Of a stretch of 64,000 bases of DNA, positions 42,176-49,279 are shown one piece after another. Position numbers and translations under genes: made by a program. The notes under the pieces were generated by a model that was given only the letters and a program-made list of their open reading frames with translations, ran no database searches and had not been told where the DNA came from. The stretch is from ZC4RG20 sp963782445 (GTDB lineage: Bacteria > Pseudomonadota > Gammaproteobacteria > Steroidobacterales > Rariloculaceae): contig CAWAJM010000001.1 of NCBI GenBank assembly GCA_963782445.1, positions 4,278,001 to 4,342,000 on the forward strand. The letters run 5' to 3'. Within the stretch, counting starts at the first letter, position 1. Every line of letters begins with the position of its first letter.

Positions 42176-43122
42176 TCGTCGGCCTCGCCGTGCAAGGTGC
42201 CCAGATGGCGCTCGTGCTGCTCGCGGCGCCGCTCGTCGTCGGTCTCGTGCGCCGGATCGAGGCCCGGCTGCTCCGGCGCCGCGGCCCCGGGCCGCTGCAG
42301 CCGTACCGGGATCTCGCGCGGCTGCTGCGCAAGGACGTGGTGCTCGCGCACGACGCCTCGTGGCTGTTCCGCGCAGCGCCCTACCTGATCTTCGGCGCGA
42401 CGTGGGTGGCGGCCGCGCTCGTGCCGACGTTCGCGACCGGCCTCACGTTCAGCTGGGCCGCCGACCTCATCGCGATCATCGCGCTGCTCGGCAGCGCCCG
42501 CTTCTTCCTCGCCCTCGCGGGCCTCGACGTGGGCACGAGCTTCGGCGGCATCGGCGCGAGCCGCGAGCTGCTCATCGCCTCGCTGGCCGAGCCGGCCATG
42601 CTGCTCATCGTATTCTCGCTCGCGCTCGTCGCGGGCTCGACGCAGCTGTCGACCGTCGCCGAGTACCTGGGCACGACGCACGCGGGCCTGCGCGTCTCGC
42701 TCGGGCTCGCGCTCATCGCGCTCGTCATGGTCGCGATCGCCGAAAGCGGGCGCATCCCCGTCGACAATCCCGCCACGCACCTCGAGCTCACGATGGTGCA
42801 CGAGGCCATGGTGCTCGAGTACTCGGGACGTCACCTGGCCATGATCGAGCTCGCGGCCGCGCTGAAGCTCACGCTGTATCTCTCTCTGCTCGCCTGCCTG
42901 TTCGCACCCTGGGGCATCGCGCACGCAGGCGCCTCGGGCCTCGCCCTCGCGGTCGGCGCCCTGAGCTACGCGGCGAAGCTCGGCGCCGCCGCGCTGCTGC
43001 TCGCCGCCTTCGAGACGGCGATCGCAAAAATGCGCGTGTTCCGCGTGCCGGAGTTTCTCGGCGCAGCGCTCATGCTCGGGCTGCTCGCGACGCTGCTGCT
43101 GTTCTTTTCGGCGAGCCTGTAG
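42166..43122 (+). CDS. hyfC: Hydrogenase-4/complex I subunit HyfC (NuoH-like)
   Basis: A 318-residue membrane protein with eight or so helices, homologous to NuoH. The loop RRRGPGPLQPYRDLARLLRK near the N-terminus and AESGRIPVDNPATHLELTM near residue 200 are the conserved parts that couple the soluble redox module to the membrane arm. The ATG at 42166 (MDMIVGL) lies inside the end of hyfB, so translation is coupled. Confidence 0.91.
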   Translation: MDMIVGLAVQGAQMALVLLAAPLVVGLVRRIEARLLRRRGPGPLQPYRDLARLLRKDVVLAHDASWLFRAAPYLIFGATWVAAALVPTFATGLTFSWAADLIAIIALLGSARFFLALAGLDVGTSFGGIGASRELLIASLAEPAMLLIVFSLALVAGSTQLSTVAEYLGTTHAGLRVSLGLALIALVMVAIAESGRIPVDNPATHLELTMVHEAMVLEYSGRHLAMIELAAALKLTLYLSLLACLFAPWGIAHAGASGLALAVGALSYAAKLGAAALLLAAFETAIAKMRVFRVPEFLGAALMLGLLATLLLFFSASL

Positions 43123-43140
43123 CGTGCTCCGCGTAACAAC

Positions 43141-43827
43141 ATGAACGGCTTCGCTTTCCAGTTCGCGCATCTGCTAGCGGGCGCGCTCGTGCTGCTCTCG
43201 CTCGTGATGCTGTATCAGGACCGGCTCAGTGCGCTGATCAACACGTTCGCGCTGCACGCGTTCGTGCTCTCGCTGTCCGTCGCGTGGCAGGCCTACGTTC
43301 AGGATGCGCCGCACCTCTACGTGACGGCGGCCATCGCGCTCGGTTTCAAGACGGTCGCGATTCCGGCTGCGCTGCACCGCATCGTGCGCGCGCTCGGCAT
43401 TCACCGCGAGATCGAAACGGTGGTCGGCATCGGCGCCACGATGCTGCTCGGCATCGGGCTCGTCGCGCTGTCCATGGTGCTCATGCTGCGCGTCACGGCC
43501 GGAGCCGATCCGCTCGCGCGCGAGGACCTCGCGTTCGCGCTCGCCGTGCTGCTGCTCGGCCTGCTTCTCATGGTCACGCGGCGCAACGCCGTGAGCCAGG
43601 TCGTCGGCTTCATGTCGCTCGAGAACGGGCTCGTGCTGGCGGCGACGGGCGCGAAGGGCATGCCGCTCGTCGTCGAGATCAGCGTCGCGTTCTCGATCCT
43701 CATCGCCTTCATCGTGATCGGCATCTTCCTGTTCCGCATTCGCGAGCGCTTCGACACTGTGGACGTCCACGTGCTCGACCGGCATCGCGGCGAACGCCTC
43801 GACGCCGCCGGGGACGCCCATGTCTGA
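43141..43827 (+). CDS. hyfE: Hydrogenase-4 subunit HyfE (NuoK-like)
   Basis: A 228-residue membrane protein with six or seven helices. The C-terminal part (SQVVGFMSLENGLVLAATG) is the NuoK-like segment with the key membrane glutamate. It starts 18 bases after hyfC and overlaps hyfF by 8 bases. The family is found only in hydrogenase-4-like and related complexes, which supports the operon assignment. Confidence 0.89.
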   Translation: MNGFAFQFAHLLAGALVLLSLVMLYQDRLSALINTFALHAFVLSLSVAWQAYVQDAPHLYVTAAIALGFKTVAIPAALHRIVRALGIHREIETVVGIGATMLLGIGLVALSMVLMLRVTAGADPLAREDLAFALAVLLLGLLLMVTRRNAVSQVVGFMSLENGLVLAATGAKGMPLVVEISVAFSILIAFIVIGIFLFRIRERFDTVDVHVLDRHRGERLDAAGDAHV

Positions 43828-45259
43828 TCCCGTCGCCGCCGTCCTGCTGATCCCCGTCGCGGCGGCCGCGCTTGCGGCGCTGCTGCCGGGCTACAGAGCG
43901 GCCTCGAGGCTCAGCGTGCTCGCCTCGCTCGCGACGTTCGCGGCCTCGCTCGCGCTGTTCGGCGCCCGGCGCGCGGTCCCGGGCAGCTATCTGCTCGTCG
44001 ACGACCTCAACGTCGTGCTCGTGCCGTTGAATTGCTTCGTGGCGTTCACGACGAGCGTGTTCAGCGCGAGCTACATCGCGCACGAGCTCGAGACCGGCCG
44101 TCTGACCCCTGCCTACCTGCGCTTCTATCACGCGATGTATCAGGTGTTGATCTTCGCAATGAACCTCGCGCTGCTGGCGAACAACGTCGGGCTCATGTGG
44201 GCCGCCATCGAGGTCGCGACGCTGACGACGGTCGTCATGGTCGGCCTCTACCGCACGCCCGCTGCGCTCGAGGCCGCCTGGAAATACTTCATTCTCGGCA
44301 GCGTCGGCATCGGGCTCGCGCTGTTCGGCACGATCCTCGTCTACATGGCCGCGCGGCCGGCGCTCGGCGAAGGCCTGGCCGCGATGACCTGGAGCGTGCT
44401 GAGCGGCCATGCCGCCGAGCTCGATCCCGCGCTGCTCAACGTCGCGTTCGTGTTCCTGCTGCTCGGCTACGGCACGAAGGTCGGACTCGCGCCGCTGCAC
44501 GCCTGGCTGCCTGACGCTCATGCCGAGGGCCCGACGCCGATCTCGGCCGTGCTCTCGGGACTGCTGCTCAATGTCGCGCTCTATGCGGTGCTGCGCTTCA
44601 AGATGCTGGTTGCCGCGAACCCGCGCGCGATCGCGCCCGGGCCGCTGCTCATCACGATGGGGCTCGTGTCGCTGATCTTCGCGGCGTTCATGCTGTACCG
44701 GCGGCTCGACGTGAAGCGCCTGTTCGCCTACTCGTCGATCGAGCACATGGGGATCATCGTGTTCGCCTTTGGCATCGGCGGCCCGCTCGCGAATTTCGCG
44801 GGACTGCTGCACATGGTCATGCACAGCCTCACGAAGTCGGCCATCTTCTTCGCCGTCGGGCACGTGGCCCAGATCAAGGGGACGCAGAAGATCGCCGACC
44901 TGCGCGGCCTCACGGTCTCGCATCCGTGGCTAGGCTGGGGCCTCGTGCTCGGCGTCGTCGCGATTGCCGGGCTGCCGCCGCTCGGAATCTTCATGAGCGA
45001 GTTTCTCGTCGTGAGCTCGACGTTCGCGCGCTCGCCCTGGCTCGCGCCGCCGCTCGTCGCGGGGCTGCTCATCGCGCTCGGTGCGCTGGCGCTGCGTCTC
45101 GGCGGCATCGCCTTCGGGGCGCCGACGGGCGCGACGGGCAAAGCGCAGGCTTCGTACCTGCCTCTGTTCACGCATCTCGCGATCGTGCTCGTCGCGGGAT
45201 TGTACCTGCCGGGGCCGCTCGTGGCCTGGTTCCGGCACGTCGCGGACCTGCTCGGATGA
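43820..45259 (+). CDS. hyfF: Hydrogenase-4 antiporter-like subunit HyfF
   Basis: A 479-residue membrane protein of the NuoL/M/N family. Conserved parts are MWAAIEVATLTTVVMVGLYR, YGTKVGLAPLHAWLPDAHAE, GPTPISAVLSGLLLN and MHSLTKSAIFFAVGH. It is the second ion-translocating subunit of the complex. Its TGA overlaps the ATG of the large-subunit gene (ATGA), so stoichiometric expression with the soluble module is likely. Confidence 0.9.
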   Translation: MSDPVAAVLLIPVAAAALAALLPGYRAASRLSVLASLATFAASLALFGARRAVPGSYLLVDDLNVVLVPLNCFVAFTTSVFSASYIAHELETGRLTPAYLRFYHAMYQVLIFAMNLALLANNVGLMWAAIEVATLTTVVMVGLYRTPAALEAAWKYFILGSVGIGLALFGTILVYMAARPALGEGLAAMTWSVLSGHAAELDPALLNVAFVFLLLGYGTKVGLAPLHAWLPDAHAEGPTPISAVLSGLLLNVALYAVLRFKMLVAANPRAIAPGPLLITMGLVSLIFAAFMLYRRLDVKRLFAYSSIEHMGIIVFAFGIGGPLANFAGLLHMVMHSLTKSAIFFAVGHVAQIKGTQKIADLRGLTVSHPWLGWGLVLGVVAIAGLPPLGIFMSEFLVVSSTFARSPWLAPPLVAGLLIALGALALRLGGIAFGAPTGATGKAQASYLPLFTHLAIVLVAGLYLPGPLVAWFRHVADLLG

Positions 45260-46824
45260 CGCAGGACGCAGGTCCGCCGACCGCGGAAGCCGCGCGGCCC
45301 GAGGAGCGCGGCCGCCGCATCGCCGGCCACGCCCCTTGGCCGCGCACGGTCGTCGACGGCGAGGCCTGGCGGGCGATTGCGGCCGAGCTCGCGGCGGGAG
45401 GCGCGGGACTGCTGGGCTTGTGGGGCGAGGCCGCGGCCGTGCATGCGGCCCTGCTCCGCGCCGACGGGATCTCGGTCGCGACGCTCGAATGCCCCGCCGG
45501 CACGTTCCCATCGCTCGCGCGTCGGCACCCGCCGGCGGCGCGGCTCGAACGCGCCATTCGGGATCTGTTCGGCCTCGCGCCGACGGCCGCTGCCGACGCA
45601 TCCACGACCGAGTCCGCGGCCCCGGACGAGCGGCCCTGGCTCGACCACGGCCGCTGGGGCATCACGGCACCGCTCGCCGTCGAGGCGCGCGGCGGCCGTT
45701 CCGGCGCGGGCCCCGGCCCGTTCCTGCCCGTCGAGGGCGACGCCCTGCACGAGATCCCCGTCGGCCCCGTGCACGCGGGCATCATCGAGCCCGGTCACTT
45801 TCGCTGCACGGCGGCTGGGGAGACGGTCGTGCGGCTCCAGGCGCGGCTCGGCTACACGCATAAGGGGGTGGAGTCGCTCATGGCCGGCGCCAGTGTCGAG
45901 CGGGCCGGGCAGCTGGCCGAGCGGACCTGCGGAGACAGCACGACCGCCTATGCGCTCGCGTTCGCGCGCGCCGTCGAGGCCGCGTGCGGCGTGGAGCCGC
46001 CGGCGCGCACCCATTGGCTGCGCGCGCTCATGGCCGAGCTCGAACGCCTCGCGAACCACCTCGGCGATATCGGTGCCGTCTGCAACGACGCGGCCTTCGC
46101 GCTCATGAACGCCCATTGCGCCGTGCTGCGCGAGGACGTGCTGCGCGCCGCCGAGATCGCGTTCGGCCATCGGCTCATGCGCGGGTGCATCGTGCCCGGC
46201 GGGACGGCCGTCGACCTGGAGGAGGCGGGCAGAAGCGCGCTCGCGGCGCTCGTCGAGCACGTACGCCGCCGTTTTCCGAAGCTCGTCTCCATCTACGACG
46301 CCACGGCGTCGCTGCAGGACCGCACGGTCGGCACGGGCATCGTGACGCCGGCCCTCGCGGCCCGCTACGGCGCCGGCGGCTTCGTCGGGCGCGCCTCGGG
46401 CCGCGCCTTCGACGCCCGCCGCACGCCCGGCTATCCGCCCTACGATCGGCTGCGCTTCGAGGTGCCCGTCCGCGAGGCGGGCGACGTGGACGCGCGCGTC
46501 TGGGTGCGCATGCTCGAGGTCGAACAGAGCCTAGCGATCGTCGAGCAGGTGCTCGAGCGGCTGCCGGCGGGCGCCGTCCGAACGCCGCTGCCGGGACCGG
46601 CCGCCGGCGCGGTCGAGGGCATGGCGCTCGTCGAAGGGTTCCGCGGCGACGTGCTCGTCTGGCTCAGGCTCGCGGCCGACGGCACGGTTGCGCGCTGCCA
46701 CCTGCGCGATCCGTCCTGGTTCCAGTGGCCGCTGCTCGAGGCCGCGATCGAAGGCAACATCGTCGCGGACTTTCCGCTGTGCAACAAATCGTTCAACTGC
46801 TCGTACTCCGGGCATGATGTGTAG
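45256..46824 (+). CDS. Hydrogenase large-subunit/NuoCD-like protein without a standard NiFe site
   Basis: A 522-residue soluble subunit. The N-terminal part (about 1-150) corresponds to NuoC/the HyfG N-terminus but is poorly conserved. From about residue 165 it follows NuoD and group 4 hydrogenase large subunits: GPVHAGIIEPGHFRC, YTHKGVESLMAG, ELERLANHLGDIGAVCND. The first NiFe motif, normally RxCGxC, reads RTCGDS, so the second cysteine is serine. The C-terminal DPCxxC motif is absent; the end reads DFPLCNKSFNCSYSGHDV, with two cysteines six residues apart. It is therefore unlikely to be a hydrogenase and fits the energy-converting hydrogenase-related (Ehr) group. No hydrogenase maturation gene is in the window. 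Confidence 0.87.
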   Translation: MTQDAGPPTAEAARPEERGRRIAGHAPWPRTVVDGEAWRAIAAELAAGGAGLLGLWGEAAAVHAALLRADGISVATLECPAGTFPSLARRHPPAARLERAIRDLFGLAPTAAADASTTESAAPDERPWLDHGRWGITAPLAVEARGGRSGAGPGPFLPVEGDALHEIPVGPVHAGIIEPGHFRCTAAGETVVRLQARLGYTHKGVESLMAGASVERAGQLAERTCGDSTTAYALAFARAVEAACGVEPPARTHWLRALMAELERLANHLGDIGAVCNDAAFALMNAHCAVLREDVLRAAEIAFGHRLMRGCIVPGGTAVDLEEAGRSALAALVEHVRRRFPKLVSIYDATASLQDRTVGTGIVTPALAARYGAGGFVGRASGRAFDARRTPGYPPYDRLRFEVPVREAGDVDARVWVRMLEVEQSLAIVEQVLERLPAGAVRTPLPGPAAGAVEGMALVEGFRGDVLVWLRLAADGTVARCHLRDPSWFQWPLLEAAIEGNIVADFPLCNKSFNCSYSGHDV

Positions 46825-46835
46825 GCGCCGCGCCC

Positions 46836-47342
46836 ATGCGTAAACTGCTGCTCGAGGGCCTGCTGCGCGGCCCGCTGACGGAAGCGCCGCCGGCGCCCAG
46901 CGCCGACGCGCTGGCCGAGGTCGGCAGGGCCGTCGCGGGCGCGGCGCGCCAACGCCTCGGCCGCAGCCTCGCGATCCGCCAGGTGGACGCCGGCTCATGC
47001 AACGGCTGCGAGCTCGAGATCCGCGCGCTCGAGAATCCCTATTACGACCTCGAACGCTTCGGTCTACGCTTCGTCGCCTCGCCGCGCCACGCCGACGTCC
47101 TGCTCGTGACCGGCCCCGTGACGAAGAACATGCGCGAGGCCCTCGAGCGCACCTATGCCGCGACCCCGGATCCGAAGTGGGTCGTCGCGGTCGGCGCGTG
47201 CGCGCGCGACGGCGGCGTGTTCGCCGGCAGCTACGCCGTCGAGGGCGGAGTCGCGAGCGTCGTGCCCGTGGACCTGCACATACCGGGCTGCCCCCCGTCG
47301 CCGCGCCAGCTGCTCGAGGGCCTGCTCGCCCTGCTGGCGTAG
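46836..47342 (+). CDS. Hydrogenase small subunit/NuoB-like iron-sulfur protein
   Basis: A 168-residue NuoB/HyfI-type protein. The ligands of the [4Fe-4S] cluster nearest the active site are present: SCNGCE (residues about 54-59), GACARDGG and IPGCPPSP. It pairs with the large-subunit-like protein 11 bases upstream and ends the operon. No HyfA/HyfH-type ferredoxin subunit follows, so the complex has B, C, E, F, G and I only and must receive electrons from another donor. Confidence 0.9.
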   Translation: MRKLLLEGLLRGPLTEAPPAPSADALAEVGRAVAGAARQRLGRSLAIRQVDAGSCNGCELEIRALENPYYDLERFGLRFVASPRHADVLLVTGPVTKNMREALERTYAATPDPKWVVAVGACARDGGVFAGSYAVEGGVASVVPVDLHIPGCPPSPRQLLEGLLALLA

Positions 47343-47349
47343 AGTCCAA

Positions 47350-47373
47350 GAAAAGGGGTCAGAGCCCTTTTCC
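47350..47373. repeat. Single copy of the GGGGTCAGAGCCC dyad
   Basis: GAAAAGGGGTCAGAGCCC followed by TTTTCC, just after the stop of the iron-sulfur subunit gene, is the same dyad as both arms of the large hairpin at 53813-53863. With its A-run and T-run it could act as a weak terminator of the complex operon, and it overlaps the promoter area of the acyl-CoA dehydrogenase gene. Confidence 0.55.
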
Positions 47374-47374
47374 T

Positions 47375-47380
47375 TATAAT
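47375..47380 (+). promoter_or_regulatory. Perfect -10 box (TATAAT) before the acyl-CoA dehydrogenase
   Basis: TATAAT ends 6 bases before the ATG at 47387, a rare exact match in this GC-rich window. No TTGACA-like -35 is seen at 17 bases upstream. If used, transcription would start at or near the ATG (leaderless), or the real start is TTG at 47411, which has GAGGA upstream. Confidence 0.45.
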
Positions 47381-47386
47381 CGTCCA

Positions 47387-48565
47387 ATGCCGCACTCGAG
47401 GACGCACGCCTTGGACCCACTGGACCTGTTCGACACCCGCGCCGAGCTCTCCGACGACGAGCGGCTCGTCCGCGATGCGGTGGCCCGCTTCGTCGACGAG
47501 CGCGTGCGGCCAATCATCCGCGAATGCTTCGAGGCGCACCGCTTCCCGCGCGAGCTCGTACCCGAGCTCGGCGAGCTCGGGCTGCTCGGCTGCACGCTCG
47601 AGGGCTACGGCTGCGCGGGTCTCGGCGATGTCTCGTACGGTGTCGCCTGCCAGGAGCTCGAGCGCGGCGACAGCGGCTTGCGCAGCTTCGTCTCCGTCCA
47701 GGGCTCGCTGACGATGTATCCGCTGCACGCCTTCGGCACCGAAGCGCAGAAGCAGCGCTGGCTGCCGGCGCTCGCGAGCGGCCGAGCCATCGGCTGCTTC
47801 GGGCTCACCGAAGCGCACGGCGGCTCCGACCCGGCAGCCATGCGCACGCGCGCGGAGCGGCGCGGCGGCGACTTCGTGCTCACCGGCTCGAAAATGTGGA
47901 TCACGAACGGCAGCATCGCCAACGTCGCCGTCGTCTGGGCCGAGGCACCGGACGGGATCCGCGCCTTCCTGGTCGAACGGGGCATGCCGGGCTTCACGGC
48001 CGCGGAGATCGAGCACAAGTTCTCGATGCGCGCGTCGGTCACCTCGGCCCTGTATCTCGACGCCGTGCGCGTCCCGGCCGAGAACATGCTGCCGGGCGCG
48101 AACGGCGTGCGGGCGGCGCTGGCCTGCCTCACGCAGGCCCGTTTCGGCATCGTCTGGGGCGCCGTGGGCGCCGCCCAGGCCTGTCTCGCCGAGCTGCTCG
48201 ACTACACCGGCTCGCGCGAGCTCTTCGGCAAGCCGCTCGCGCGAACGCAGGCCATCCAGCTGCGGCTCGCCGACATGGCACGGCGCATCGCCGGCGCCCA
48301 GCTCATCGCCCTACGTCTCGGCCGGCTCAAGGACGCGGGCCGCATGGAGCCCGTGCAGGTCTCGCTCGCCAAATGGAACAACGTGCGCATGGCGCTCGAC
48401 GTCGCGCGCGACTGCCGCGACATGCTGGGCGCGGCGGGGATCAGCGCCGAGCATTGCCCGATCCGGCACATGCTGAACCTCGAAAGCGTGATCACCTACG
48501 AGGGCACGGAAACCGTCCACGAGCTCGTCGTCGGACGGGCGCTGACCGGGGAGGCGGCGTTTTAA
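47387..48565 (+). CDS. Acyl-CoA dehydrogenase (glutaryl-CoA dehydrogenase-like)
   Basis: A 392-residue flavoprotein closely following the glutaryl-CoA dehydrogenase branch: ERGDSGLRSFVSVQGSLTM, IGCFGLTEAHGGSDPAAM, SKMWITNGSIANV and the catalytic base in ITYEGTETVHEL (Glu near residue 375). It oxidises an acyl-CoA to the enoyl-CoA with FAD, passing electrons to ETF; glutaryl-CoA is the likely but unproven substrate. The start may be ATG 47387 or TTG 47411; family members begin near DPLDLFD, which fits both. It ends at a convergent junction with repeat B3. No pathway partners (CoA transferase, enoyl-CoA hydratase) are next to it. Confidence 0.87.
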   Translation: MPHSRTHALDPLDLFDTRAELSDDERLVRDAVARFVDERVRPIIRECFEAHRFPRELVPELGELGLLGCTLEGYGCAGLGDVSYGVACQELERGDSGLRSFVSVQGSLTMYPLHAFGTEAQKQRWLPALASGRAIGCFGLTEAHGGSDPAAMRTRAERRGGDFVLTGSKMWITNGSIANVAVVWAEAPDGIRAFLVERGMPGFTAAEIEHKFSMRASVTSALYLDAVRVPAENMLPGANGVRAALACLTQARFGIVWGAVGAAQACLAELLDYTGSRELFGKPLARTQAIQLRLADMARRIAGAQLIALRLGRLKDAGRMEPVQVSLAKWNNVRMALDVARDCRDMLGAAGISAEHCPIRHMLNLESVITYEGTETVHELVVGRALTGEAAF

Positions 48566-48630
48566 GCAGGCGCAAGGCCACCGCCGACGCCGCTTCGTGC
48601 GCTCTTCGGCCATGGCCACGTCGGTTTCCA

Positions 48631-48750
48631 GGCTGCAGGCTCGGCGCAAGGGCGGTGTCGGGACGCTGAGCGCCATGCATGGCGCTCAGCGAGCCCCCAG
48701 GGACGGGTTCACGGCGGTCCCGACACCGCCCTTGCGACGAGCCTGCAGCC
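48631..48750 (-). repeat. Long palindromic repeat B, copy 3
   Basis: The 34-base arms 48631-48664 and 48717-48750 pair with one mismatch around an inner hairpin GCTGAGCGCC-ATGCAT-GGCGCTCAGC. Compared with copies 1 and 2, TTC/GAA near the arm ends has become TGC/GCA, again on both sides. It lies between the convergent acyl-CoA dehydrogenase and SnoaL-like genes, 35 bases past the reverse gene's stop and in the same orientation relative to it as the other B copies. There is no A copy here. Confidence 0.88.
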
Positions 48751-48785
48751 CACTACCCACGATATCCAGGCCGAGGCGCGCGCCG

Positions 48786-49232
48786 CTAAGTGTGCATGAC
48801 GAACCGCGCCCGCCGCTCCGCGATGAACCACGCGCCGTCGAGCCGAACGAAGCGGTCCTCGAACTCGCCGAGCAGCTTGCGGGCCTCGCTCGTGAGGCCG
48901 AACTTCTTATCGCCCATGCCCGAGGCGTCCGCCGTGTAGAGCAGCACGTAGGTCAGGCCGCGCGCAGTCGCGGCGGACTCGGCATGAATCAGGATGTTCG
49001 TGCAAAGGTGCCGCGTGACGCGCGTCGACGGGCGCGTGACGTACGAGTCGACGATGGCTTCGCGTCCGCGCAGCGGCTCTCCGGCGGGCCGGTGCAGCAC
49101 GCCGTCCGGCGCGAAAAGCTCTGCGAAGGCATCGAAATCCTGACGGTCGTTCGTCGCGGCGGATTCGAGCACGATGCGGGTGCAGGCGCGCTCGATGAGC
49201 AGCCTGGCTTCGTCCGTGAGCGGTGCGTCCAT
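48786..49232 (-). CDS. SnoaL-like domain protein
   Basis: A 148-residue single SnoaL/NTF2-like domain: ATNDRQDFDAFAELFAPDGV, LRGREAIVDSYVTRPSTRVT, RHLCTNILIHAESAATARG and the closing FEDRFVRLDGAWFIAERRA. Such proteins bind small hydrophobic ligands and may act as cyclases, dehydratases or nothing known. It stands alone between a repeat-B junction and the debranching enzyme gene (47-base gap), so there is no context to guide the function. Confidence 0.82.
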   Translation of the reverse strand: MDAPLTDEARLLIERACTRIVLESAATNDRQDFDAFAELFAPDGVLHRPAGEPLRGREAIVDSYVTRPSTRVTRHLCTNILIHAESAATARGLTYVLLYTADASGMGDKKFGLTSEARKLLGEFEDRFVRLDGAWFIAERRARFVMHT

Positions 49233-49279
49233 GCCCGAAGAATAGCCTAGGACCGCGCCCGGTCAACTCGCTCGGCCGT

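Noticed and set aside
45256..47342. Calling the membrane complex a formate hydrogenlyase or group 4 hydrogenase
   Set aside because: The large subunit lacks both CxxC motifs needed for NiFe binding, and no ferredoxin subunit, formate dehydrogenase or maturation genes are seen.
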